The notes beneath the pieces were generated by a model. It had not been told where the DNA came from and searched no databases. It saw only the letters and a program-made list of their open reading frames with translations. A program made the position numbers and the translations under genes. Of a stretch of 21,446 nt of DNA, positions 1 through 6,825 are shown piece by piece. Position 1 is the first letter of the stretch. Each line of letters opens with the position of its first letter. The DNA comes from Dehalococcoidia bacterium (GTDB taxonomy: Bacteria; Chloroflexota; Dehalococcoidia; SAR202; UBA11138), in assembly GCA_012270625.1 (NCBI GenBank), contig JAAXHZ010000063.1, positions 1 through 21,446 on the forward strand. The letters run 5' to 3'.

Positions 1-25
1 GGTTCGAATCCCTTCGCTCACCCCA
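1..25 (+). tRNA. 3' end of a tRNA, probably tRNA-His (partial)
   Basis: The window opens inside a T-arm: the loop TTCGAAT, then the 3' stem CCCTT, the acceptor strand CGCTCAC, discriminator base C and an encoded CCA ending at base 25. The 5' part, including the anticodon, lies outside the window. A C discriminator is characteristic of bacterial tRNA-His, where it pairs with the extra G-1, so tRNA-His is the best guess. The anticodon cannot be seen, and another isotype is possible. Confidence 0.7.
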
Positions 26-84
26 CTGATCATCGCGTTCCCCTTAGTCTCCTTTAAGTTGCCACTCGCTAGGAGAGTCCCCTG

Positions 85-1215
85 ATGTCCCATCTATTTG
101 TCTCTGTGGATACGCTGCGTGCAGGCGATCCACAGGGCAACCGGATGGTCTTGCGCATAGTCACGCGGAACAGACGTGTCATTCACGCGATAGGAGTTCC
201 ACAGGACTGGCCTTCCAGGACAGGTCCGACTTGGTGTTATGTGTTCGAGAACGACGGGACGACTCTCATAGACCCGGGCGCTCAGGGGTCTTTCCCTGAA
301 GTAGAGGACGGGTTGCGCGTGGCTGGATACGCAGTCACCGATATCGACCGTGTAATCGTTACGCACGGTCACTCTGACCATGATGGCTCCACCGCTCAGC
401 TGGTGGATGCTGCCGACGCTCAGCTTAACGCGCATGCAATGTACGCTGCCCTGACCCCCTACAGCCCTTGGGAGGTACAGAGTCGCACCGCCTCGCCCAT
501 CCACGTCGAAATGAGCCGGGTCGCGTCAGGCAGCACTGACCGCCGCAGCGAGTCCTATGCGGCCAGGAACCGTAGATACATCGAAGCGAGAAAAGGTATC
601 ACGGTACACCGCGAGGTAGGCGATGGCGACACTATTGGTGACTTGGTCGTCATCTATGCGCCGGGCCACTCGCCGGACGAGCTATGTCTTACGCTCGATG
701 GTGTCGTGTTCACCGGGGATCACGTGCTGCCTGAGATCACCCCTCATCCGACCACTAAGGCCGCCTACTCAGACCACGTAATGCAGGACATACCTGCCGC
801 GTTCAGCCACCCTTCCAGCGCCTACGGTCTGGAAGTTTACATGCGCTCCCTGAAGACTATTGCCGATTTGGGTGAAGAGCGCGCGGTACTGCCTGCGCAT
901 CGTCTGTTCAACCGTGGCAGGTTCAACTTTGTCTCCGTGGTGAGAGCTGGAGAAGTGATAAGTCATCACGGTCACCGCATGGCTCAGATCCTAGAACGTC
1001 TCGAGGACCGTCCTACCGGACTCGAAGAGGTGACGAGAGGTGTGTTCGAGAGGCGCAAGTTGGCCGGTGGGAACCTCTTCATGGCACTGTCTGAGATAGT
1101 CGCCCACGTTGAGCTGCTACAGGACGTTGGTGATGTCGAATTCACGGATGAGTCGAAGCTGCGCAGTACCGGCTCAGAGGAATTTCGTCATTTCGTTCGT
1201 GAATTGCTAAACTGA
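85..1215 (+). CDS. Metallo-beta-lactamase-fold hydrolase
   Basis: A 376-aa cytoplasmic protein of the metallo-beta-lactamase superfamily, with no signal peptide or membrane segment. The metal-binding signature HGHSDHDG lies at residues 94-101 (H94, H96, D98, H99). It is followed by the later ligands H195 (APGHS), D212 (TGDH) and H272 (PAHR), so a binuclear metal site looks complete. The C-terminal ~100 residues, after the last His, resemble the winged-helix tail of LACTB2-like hydrolases. A substrate cannot be assigned; members of this group hydrolyse thioesters, lactones or RNA phosphodiesters. The ATG at 85 is supported by AGGAG at 71-75, nine bases upstream. The gene sits alone between two tRNA genes and may be cotranscribed with the tRNA-Arg that begins 33 bases after its stop. 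Confidence 0.9.
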   Translation: MSHLFVSVDTLRAGDPQGNRMVLRIVTRNRRVIHAIGVPQDWPSRTGPTWCYVFENDGTTLIDPGAQGSFPEVEDGLRVAGYAVTDIDRVIVTHGHSDHDGSTAQLVDAADAQLNAHAMYAALTPYSPWEVQSRTASPIHVEMSRVASGSTDRRSESYAARNRRYIEARKGITVHREVGDGDTIGDLVVIYAPGHSPDELCLTLDGVVFTGDHVLPEITPHPTTKAAYSDHVMQDIPAAFSHPSSAYGLEVYMRSLKTIADLGEERAVLPAHRLFNRGRFNFVSVVRAGEVISHHGHRMAQILERLEDRPTGLEEVTRGVFERRKLAGGNLFMALSEIVAHVELLQDVGDVEFTDESKLRSTGSEEFRHFVRELLN

Positions 1216-1248
1216 GTGTGGACTGTTAGTCTGAGGTGTCCTGTTCAA

Positions 1249-1324
1249 GCGCCCGTAGCTCAGTGGATAGAGCACTGGTCTTCGGAACCAGGTGTCGCGG
1301 GTTCGAATCCTGCCGGGCGCGCCA
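1249..1324 (+). tRNA. tRNA-Arg, anticodon TCG
   Basis: A full cloverleaf can be folded by eye. The acceptor GCGCCCG (1249-1255) pairs with CGGGCGC (1314-1320). The D stem is GCTC/GAGC and the anticodon stem CTGGT/ACCAG. The loop CTTCGGA puts anticodon TCG at 1282-1284. The T stem is GCGGG/CCTGC with loop TTCGAAT. The discriminator is G and CCA is encoded (1322-1324). It reads CGA Arg codons, and possibly other CGN codons depending on U34 modification. Confidence 0.97.
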
Positions 1325-1335
1325 TATCCCTCCCT

Positions 1336-1353
1336 TGTGCCAAGCATGGCGTG
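1336..1353 (+). terminator. Possible weak terminator after tRNA-Arg
   Basis: GCCA (1339-1342) and TGGC (1347-1350) form a short stem around loop AGCA. G-U pairs can extend it outward to about seven pairs, and TTT follows at 1353-1355. The stem is short and the T run only three bases, so termination is only a possibility. Confidence 0.3.
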
Positions 1354-1372
1354 TTTCACAATTCCTCCGTAG

Positions 1373-1420
1373 TCTTGCGCCTCATTGATTCCCTGGAGGG
1401 TCCGATCGTTGTGCGCAAGA
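1373..1420. repeat. 8-bp perfect inverted repeat in the tRNA-Arg/degV gap
   Basis: TCTTGCGC (1373-1380) is exactly complementary to GCGCAAGA (1413-1420), with 32 bases between. The inner segment contains CCCT-GG-AGGG. The element lies between the plus-strand tRNA-Arg and the 3' end of the minus-strand degV gene. It could act as a long-looped terminator for degV or protect an RNA 3' end. There is no T run on either side. Confidence 0.4.
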
Positions 1421-1431
1421 TGATAGGACAC

Positions 1432-2301
1432 TCAGGACCAGAACGCGACGCCAACCATCCCGGGACCGATGTGCGCTCCCATTACGGGAGTAAACTCGGA
1501 CTCGAACAGCTCGGCGAATTCAAATTCCCTCGTGATCATAGTCGAGAGTGACCGCGCCTGTTCCGGGACTTGGGCGTGCATTATCATCGCATGTACAGGA
1601 GCCTCGCCAATCCTCTCCTTCATCAGCGCGATCAGCTTGGAAATGGCGTGAGTCGTCGTCCTGGGACGCGCGACCTGGATCACGTTGGATTTCTCCAACT
1701 GGAAGATCGGTTTGAGCTTGAGAAGTGTGGTGGCCAGGTGGGCCACGGCTGGTACTCGGCCACCCTTCCACAGGTAGTAGAGTGTGTCCACGTATGCCAA
1801 GAGCCGGACGCGCTGTCGGGTGTCCAGAGCCGTCAGCTGAACATCATCGATGCACGCGCCCGTTGTGGCGAGCTTGAGCGCTTCCCATGCAATCAGACCC
1901 TGCGCGCCGACTGCCGTGAGAGAGTCCAGAACGCGCAGGTCGAAACCGGGCCTTCTGGTGAGAAACTGCTGACGGGCCCTCTCCGCCGACTCCAGGCTGG
2001 AGCTGAATCGGTTGGAAACGGTGATGCACAGTATGGATTCCGCCAATTCGGCAGCCTTCTCAAAAGCAGCGAGGAAGTCCCCAGGCGTTGGCGCCGATGT
2101 GCTGGTCTGTCCGACGTGGTCTTGTTGCATCGTGTAGAAGTCAGCGGAACGGATGTCCACTCCGTCCCGGTACGTCCTTTCGCCGACGTGTATCAACATG
2201 GGCACAGAGAATGTGTAGGTATCGTCGTAGAATCTGTCTGGGACAGTGGCGGCGCTGTCAACGACGATTGCGACTCGGCGCTTGGGCTGTCTGGCGCTCA
2301 A
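1432..2301 (-). CDS. DegV family fatty-acid-binding protein
   Basis: A 289-aa DegV family protein, the normal full length. DegV proteins bind a fatty acid in a cleft. FakB members present it to FakA kinase for phosphorylation in Firmicutes, but no fakA is visible here, so the partner is unknown. Visible family motifs are VDSAATVP (residues 14-21), the ligand-contacting TSTSAPTP (66-73), SNRFSSSLESA (96-106), VLDS (124-127), LYYLWKGGRVP (174-184) and the C-terminal GAHIGPGMVGVAF (275-287). The start is TTG at 2301; GGGAG lies 11 bases upstream and no ATG or GTG precedes the conserved VAIVVD strand. The gene is divergent from hisZ and convergent with tRNA-Arg. Its link to either neighbour is not evident. 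Confidence 0.92.
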   Translation of the reverse strand: MSARQPKRRVAIVVDSAATVPDRFYDDTYTFSVPMLIHVGERTYRDGVDIRSADFYTMQQDHVGQTSTSAPTPGDFLAAFEKAAELAESILCITVSNRFSSSLESAERARQQFLTRRPGFDLRVLDSLTAVGAQGLIAWEALKLATTGACIDDVQLTALDTRQRVRLLAYVDTLYYLWKGGRVPAVAHLATTLLKLKPIFQLEKSNVIQVARPRTTTHAISKLIALMKERIGEAPVHAMIMHAQVPEQARSLSTMITREFEFAELFESEFTPVMGAHIGPGMVGVAFWS

Positions 2302-2363
2302 ACTGCTAGATGCTCCCGGTCAGCTAGGTTCGTCGAATTAGACCCGCTTGAACAGGTGAATCT

Positions 2364-2373
2364 GCCAATTGGC
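2364..2373. promoter_or_regulatory. 10-bp palindrome in the degV/hisZ divergent region
   Basis: GCCAATTGGC is a perfect 10-bp palindrome about 63 bases before the degV start and about 190 bases before hisZ. It lies within a broader imperfect dyad: CTGCC at 2362-2366 is complementary to GGCAG at 2381-2385, followed by TTTT. A transcription-factor site is plausible given its place between divergent genes. No known operator is recognised. Confidence 0.3.
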
Positions 2374-2505
2374 GGATATCGGCAGTTTTGGAACAGGGAG
2401 TCAAGATGCCAGTTCTCCCGGATACGATTCGCGCTGTGCGTCTCCGGAGGTGGCTGTGTGCGGATTATGTAACATGGCAGGAGTACCGTCAACGCCTCCC
2501 GTTGA

Positions 2506-2542
2506 TTGAATGGTCACTGAGCGCTGATGTAGAATTCAGCGC
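2506..2542 (+). promoter_or_regulatory. Candidate his operon promoter with a dyad around the -10
   Basis: A -35-like TTGAAT (2506-2511) is separated by 18 bases from a -10-like TAGAAT (2530-2535). A perfect 7-bp inverted repeat, GCGCTGA (2521-2527) and TCAGCGC (2536-2542), brackets the -10. If used, transcription would start around 2542, giving a leader of only about 20 bases before the GTG at 2561. The dyad could instead be an RNA hairpin just upstream of the ribosome-binding site (AGGAGG, 2545-2550) if the true promoter lies further upstream. Confidence 0.35.
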
Positions 2543-2560
2543 ACAGGAGGAGCCTCCCCA

Positions 2561-3760
2561 GTGGAGAACAACCAGATCGCCAGGCTGCGTCGGATGCGGG
2601 ATTATGGCCCGCGTAGCTTTGAAGTCAACCGGCGAATTGCTGATAGGATCTTCTCAGTTCTGAGCGACCGCGGGTTCCTGCCTCTTGACACCCCGCTTCT
2701 GGAACAGACCGATCTGTTCGTGCGCAAGTCAGGGGGAGAGGTAGCCGAGAGTCTGTACACATTCTTCGATCCTGGCGGCATAGCGGTTAGCCTGCGTCCA
2801 GAATTCACTCCCTCCGTGATTCGATGGTTCGCGGAAAACGTAGGTCAGGAGTCGAGCGCGCACCGGTTCCAGTACTCCGGCCCAGTATTCAGGTATGGTG
2901 GCGCGAGGAGTGGCCGGAATCGCCAGTTCACGCAATGCGGCGGTGAGCTGATAGGCGCGTCCGCTCCAAATGGAGACTCCGAGATTCTGGAGAGCGCAGC
3001 GCAGTGCCTGCATGAGGCGGGAGTTGCCACTTACTGCGTGAGACTTGGCCACATAGGGGTGGTTCGCGAGCTGGTCAGGTCACAGGGTCTATCCGAGCCG
3101 TTGCAGATATTTATTCTTTCAAACCTCGACGTCATATCGGCTGGCGAAGAGAGCGTAGATGGGCTTACGTACCAGGCAGCGGCTGCTGGGTTGGTCCATA
3201 GATCAGACTTAGGGTATCTGGAGCTGCCCACAAGGAATGACGCGATACCGGCTCTTGAGGCACTGGGCAGGTCACTGCCAGGACCCACCGGGAGACGAAC
3301 CCGAGAACAGATCATGGCCAGACTCGCCAGCAGAATGCGAAAGGCTGTTCCTGCCTCCGAGTTCCGTTCTGCGCTGTCCAATGTTTCGGCACTGCTAAAC
3401 TGCCATGAGACTTCTTCGGACCCGCTGGAGTCAATCGCGAAAGTATTGGAGTCTAATGGAGCATCGCTCTCAGGAGTCGAAGACTTGAGCTCGACATTGC
3501 AAGTCATATCACGTGCGGGTGATGGAGTGACCGCCCATCTGGATCTTTCGTTTGTACGGGGACGGGCCTATTACACTGGCGTAGTGTTCGAGTTCACTGC
3601 GATGATAGACGGAAGTGAGGTGTCACTTGGGGGAGGTGGCAGGTACGACGATCTTGTGCGGGCATTCGGAGGCCCGGTCACTCCTGCTTGCGGATTTGCC
3701 TTGAACCTGGATGAGCTAGCGCTGATCTCCAAGATCGGTTCTGTAGGCGCTCCGGCGTGA
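2561..3760 (+). CDS. hisZ: HisZ-like ATP phosphoribosyltransferase regulatory subunit
   Basis: A 399-aa paralogue of the class II histidyl-tRNA synthetase catalytic core. Visible are motif 1 around residues 38-53, LRPEFTPS (78-85), motif 2 FRYGGARSGRNRQFTQ (110-125), the histidine-binding loop RGRAYYTG (333-340) and motif 3 GGGGRYDDL (357-365). The protein ends about 30 residues after motif 3, so the ~100-residue anticodon-binding domain of HisS is missing. This, with hisG directly downstream, identifies HisZ rather than HisS. HisZ normally activates and confers histidine feedback on a short HisG, whereas the HisG here is the long form. The GTG start at 2561 has AGGAGG ten bases upstream. Its TGA overlaps the hisG GTG by four bases. 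Confidence 0.88.
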   Translation: MENNQIARLRRMRDYGPRSFEVNRRIADRIFSVLSDRGFLPLDTPLLEQTDLFVRKSGGEVAESLYTFFDPGGIAVSLRPEFTPSVIRWFAENVGQESSAHRFQYSGPVFRYGGARSGRNRQFTQCGGELIGASAPNGDSEILESAAQCLHEAGVATYCVRLGHIGVVRELVRSQGLSEPLQIFILSNLDVISAGEESVDGLTYQAAAAGLVHRSDLGYLELPTRNDAIPALEALGRSLPGPTGRRTREQIMARLASRMRKAVPASEFRSALSNVSALLNCHETSSDPLESIAKVLESNGASLSGVEDLSSTLQVISRAGDGVTAHLDLSFVRGRAYYTGVVFEFTAMIDGSEVSLGGGGRYDDLVRAFGGPVTPACGFALNLDELALISKIGSVGAPA

Positions 3761-4767
3761 GCGACTCCATGCTCCGACTGGCGCTCCCGAGCAGTGGCGC
3801 TCTTCACGATCCGTGTATGTCGTTCATGCGCGCGTGTGGGCTTTCGGTATCTCGCGCCAATAGCCGGCGCTACATCGCCGAGGTGGGGTCTGTACCAGGC
3901 GTCACGGTAATGTTCCAGCGAGGTTCTGATATAACCGCGAAGATCGACGAGGGTGCGGTGGATCTCGGAGTCGTGGGCAAGGACCAATTCCTGGAAAGCC
4001 GAAGGGAGGATGGAGACAGCAGGGTAGTGATTGACGGACTGGGATTCGGCAGAAGCAACCTCGTTCTGGCTGTGCCCGATTCTTGGGTCGATGTGACCTC
4101 AATGGCTGATCTGGCAGAGATCTCAAATGAGTTCCGAAGCGTGGGCCAGGACTTGAGAGTGGCCACCAAGTATCCAAGGCTTATCCAGAGACATCTTCTC
4201 GCGCATGGAGTCAACTATTTCAGCCTGGTCCAGTCCAGCGGCACTCTCGAGGCCGCTCCGGCAATGGGGTTCGCCGACATTATTGGCGACATCACGGAGA
4301 CCGGCTCGACAATACGCGAAAATCGCTTGAAGCAAATTGACGGCGGGACTTCCATCAGCTCGGACGCATGTGTGATTTCGAGGAGAATGGACCCCAGGGT
4401 CGATCGCGCTCAACTCGAGACGGCTCGGGTCATACTTGAGATGATGGAGGCTCACCTCGGGGCCAAGACGTACGTCAGAGTGACTGCTAACATGAAAGGC
4501 GAAACACCAGAGGAGGTCGCCGATTACGTCCTAGGCCACTCAGACATTTCAGGATTGCAGGGGCCGACCATTTCCAGGGTGTTCACACCCAATGGCGCGG
4601 GGTGGTTTGCCGTGACCGTCATCATCGAGGAGAATAGACTCCTTTCTGCCGTAGATACCCTCCGGGAAATAGGTGGCACGAGCGTGACAGTGGACAAGCC
4701 CGCATATGTATTTCAGTCTGAATCGACATCATATCCTCGGCTCGTCGAGGCCGTAACCGATGCCTAA
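3757..4767 (+). CDS. hisG: ATP phosphoribosyltransferase, long form
   Basis: First step of histidine synthesis: ATP + PRPP to phosphoribosyl-ATP, in the cytoplasm. At 336 aa it is longer than the ~210-230-aa short form. Catalytic-domain landmarks are LRLALPSSG (6-14), the DLGVVGKD loop (69-76), LRVATKYP (133-140) and the PRPP-binding DITETGSTIREN (178-189). Residues ~238-318 match the HisG C-terminal regulatory (ACT-like) domain, with ANMKGETPEEV, GPTISRVF and WFAVTVII, so feedback inhibition by histidine could be built in. The start is taken as the GTG at 3757 overlapping the hisZ TGA. No clear Shine-Dalgarno is seen, so translation is probably coupled. The ATG at 3769, four codons later, is the alternative. 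The 3' end overlaps the next gene by eight bases. Confidence 0.93.
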   Translation: MSDSMLRLALPSSGALHDPCMSFMRACGLSVSRANSRRYIAEVGSVPGVTVMFQRGSDITAKIDEGAVDLGVVGKDQFLESRREDGDSRVVIDGLGFGRSNLVLAVPDSWVDVTSMADLAEISNEFRSVGQDLRVATKYPRLIQRHLLAHGVNYFSLVQSSGTLEAAPAMGFADIIGDITETGSTIRENRLKQIDGGTSISSDACVISRRMDPRVDRAQLETARVILEMMEAHLGAKTYVRVTANMKGETPEEVADYVLGHSDISGLQGPTISRVFTPNGAGWFAVTVIIEENRLLSAVDTLREIGGTSVTVDKPAYVFQSESTSYPRLVEAVTDA

Positions 4768-5506
4768 TCTGCCCACCCACATACAACTCGCAACCTCGGC
4801 TGCGTCTCGACTCAAGCATCCTGACATCGAGTCCTACATGGGGTACTTCGGTCTTGGTGCGACCGCTCCAGATATTCGGGCGCTGACCAAGAGATCTCGT
4901 GCCGAGTATCACTTCGTGGAATTGGACTTCGAGACAGTGGGTACTGGCGTGAGAACGATGTTTGCCGCGTATCCCGAGCTTATGAACGCGGCGGAGCACG
5001 ATGGTCCTACTCGCGCGTTTATGGCGGGCTACATTACACACCTGCTAGCCGACGAGTCCTACATCGTTCAGATGTTCAGACCTTACTTCGGTGTGGATGG
5101 AGTATTCGAGGACAAGGAGCTGGCGAAGATCCTGGACCGAGCGCTCCAGCTCGACTTCGACCGGCGTGTCTGGGATGACGCTAGGGACGCGATTGCGGGC
5201 GTGGACGTAGAGTTGGGAAACGTCAACGTCCGGTTTCTTCCTTCTGACGATCTCAGGCAGTGGAATGAGTGGGTGCACAGAGTGGTCGATGGCGGGTTCT
5301 CCTGGGAGCGGCTGAGGTTCATGGCTCAGCGAATTGCGGCTGGCAACGAGAATCATCCGGCGTATGGACATGCGGAGACGTTCCTGGACTCTGTCGATGG
5401 CTGGCTGACGACTCTCTATGACTCAGTGCCGAGATCACGCGTGGAAGAGTTCACTGCGGATGCGATCGACACATTGACCGACGGACTCAGGAGCTACCTG
5501 TCGTGA
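4760..5506 (+). CDS. Zinc-dependent phospholipase C-like protein of unknown role, in the his operon
   Basis: A 248-aa protein with no signal peptide, starting MPNLPTHI, a beginning I associate with bacterial zinc-dependent phospholipase C/S1-P1-nuclease-like proteins (PF00882-type). Candidate metal ligands are H7, D38 in the ATAPDIR segment (34-40), H51 (EYHF) and the HxxxD pair H94/D98 in the AGYITHLLADE helix (89-99). A largely helical fold is expected. The substrate is unknown. Tight placement inside the his operon (eight-base overlap with hisG, GTGA overlap with hisD) argues for a role linked to histidine synthesis. No histidinol-phosphate phosphatase is otherwise present here, and this ORF is a candidate by inference only. 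The ATG at 4760 has GAGG nine bases upstream. The family assignment is moderate; the role is unproven. Confidence 0.75.
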   Translation: MPNLPTHIQLATSAASRLKHPDIESYMGYFGLGATAPDIRALTKRSRAEYHFVELDFETVGTGVRTMFAAYPELMNAAEHDGPTRAFMAGYITHLLADESYIVQMFRPYFGVDGVFEDKELAKILDRALQLDFDRRVWDDARDAIAGVDVELGNVNVRFLPSDDLRQWNEWVHRVVDGGFSWERLRFMAQRIAAGNENHPAYGHAETFLDSVDGWLTTLYDSVPRSRVEEFTADAIDTLTDGLRSYLS

Positions 5507-6825
5507 GAACCGTGTATGGGATCAAGGCCGCACGCGACGCTTTGGCAAAGGGACGGCGTCTCGACCTAGCATCCGTTCCGTCCTCTTTTTTGGACACAAC
5601 CGAGCGGGTTTTCGGTGAACGACTGTCTCCTATCGAGACGGTGTCCAGGATTATCGACTCGGTCAGAAACGAGGGGGACAAGGCTGTCAGAGATCTGACC
5701 GCTGCGCTGGACGGCCAAGACTACCAGCGTCTCGAAGTCACTAAGGCAGATATGGATAATGCGGCCGACTCGGTTGACCCCCGAGTGATTGAGGCGTTCA
5801 CTCATGCCGCCGACAGGATCAGGCAATTTCACGAATCGGCCAGACCTCGTGACTGGATGGACTTCTCGTCGGGTTACGGGTGCATCGCCAGAGCATGTGA
5901 ATCAGTGGGCATCTATGTGCCAGGTGGCAGCGTGCCACTGCCATCTACCGTACTAATGACTGCCATCCCGGCGCGCGTCGCCGGAGTGAACGATGTCCTC
6001 CTGTGTACACCAGCCAGCAGGGATGGATTGCCCGATCCCATGGTTCTGGCGGCTGCTAGGATTTCCGGTGTGGACAGAGTTTTCGCCATCGGCGGCGCGC
6101 AGGCTGTGGCGGCGATGGCATACGGCACCGAGACTGTACCTAGTGTGGACATGGTATGCGGTCCTGGCAATATATTTGTCACCCTTGCTAAGAAGCTGGT
6201 TTACGGCGACGTTGGAATCGACGGCCTGTACGGTCCGACGGAGACACTGATAGTTGCGGACCACACGGCCAACCCGACCCTGTGCGCGGCTGACCTGCTC
6301 GCACAAGCGGAGCATGACCCTATGGCCAGACCGGTTCTCTTGTGTACATCGGAGTCACTCGCCGACGGCGTCAGCAGTGAAGTGGATGCCAGGCTGCGAA
6401 GACTCGACAGAGCCTCGGTTGCTCGCGCCTCAGTGGATGGACAGGGTTGCATCGCGGTGATCCCTGATCTGGCAGACGCAATCGAGGTCGCGAACTGGTT
6501 CGCGCCGGAACATATGTGTCTAAGCGTTGAAGATCCCTGGTCGTGGGTGGGCAGCATCAGGAACGCGGGGGCGCTCTTCATAGGCGATTTCTCGCACGAA
6601 GTGCTAGGTGACTACGTCGCTGGCCCCAGTCACGTGATGCCGACGTCCGGCACTGCGAGATTCAATTCCGGCATTGGTGTGCATACGTTCTTGAAGATGA
6701 CACCAGTCATAGCCCTGGACGATGCAGAATCAGCTGCGCTATCTGACGCGGCGGCCATTATGGCCAGAGCCGAGGGCCTTACAGCGCACGCTGAGGCTGC
6801 TGAGATACGTCGGGAGCTCGCGTGA
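5503..6825 (+). CDS. hisD: Histidinol dehydrogenase
   Basis: Catalyses the last two steps of histidine synthesis, histidinol to histidinal to histidine, with two NAD+ and zinc. The length of 440 aa is normal. Zinc ligands by alignment to the E. coli enzyme are Q268 and H271 in LAQAEHDPMA (266-275), D370 in LGDYVAGPSH (368-377) and H429 (TAHAE). The catalytic Glu-His pair is E336/H337 in FAPEHM. Other landmarks are YVPGG (138-142), GGAQAVAA (197-204), VCGPGN (218-223) and YGPTE (243-247), which replaces the usual GPSE. The GTG start at 5503 overlaps the upstream TGA, with AGGAG at 5489-5493 nine bases before it. The end overlaps hisC in the same GTGA pattern. Confidence 0.96.
   Translation: MRTVYGIKAARDALAKGRRLDLASVPSSFLDTTERVFGERLSPIETVSRIIDSVRNEGDKAVRDLTAALDGQDYQRLEVTKADMDNAADSVDPRVIEAFTHAADRIRQFHESARPRDWMDFSSGYGCIARACESVGIYVPGGSVPLPSTVLMTAIPARVAGVNDVLLCTPASRDGLPDPMVLAAARISGVDRVFAIGGAQAVAAMAYGTETVPSVDMVCGPGNIFVTLAKKLVYGDVGIDGLYGPTETLIVADHTANPTLCAADLLAQAEHDPMARPVLLCTSESLADGVSSEVDARLRRLDRASVARASVDGQGCIAVIPDLADAIEVANWFAPEHMCLSVEDPWSWVGSIRNAGALFIGDFSHEVLGDYVAGPSHVMPTSGTARFNSGIGVHTFLKMTPVIALDDAESAALSDAAAIMARAEGLTAHAEAAEIRRELA

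Noticed and set aside
1570..2472. Long plus-strand open frame opposite degV
   Set aside because: It is antisense to a clear DegV protein; its composition is irregular and no domain is recognisable.
2302..2560. T-box or His-codon leader peptide before hisZ
   Set aside because: No specifier/antiterminator consensus (TGGNACCGCG) and no run of His codons were found.
2561..3760. Calling the first his gene histidyl-tRNA synthetase
   Set aside because: The C-terminal anticodon-binding domain is missing and the gene overlaps hisG, so HisZ fits better.
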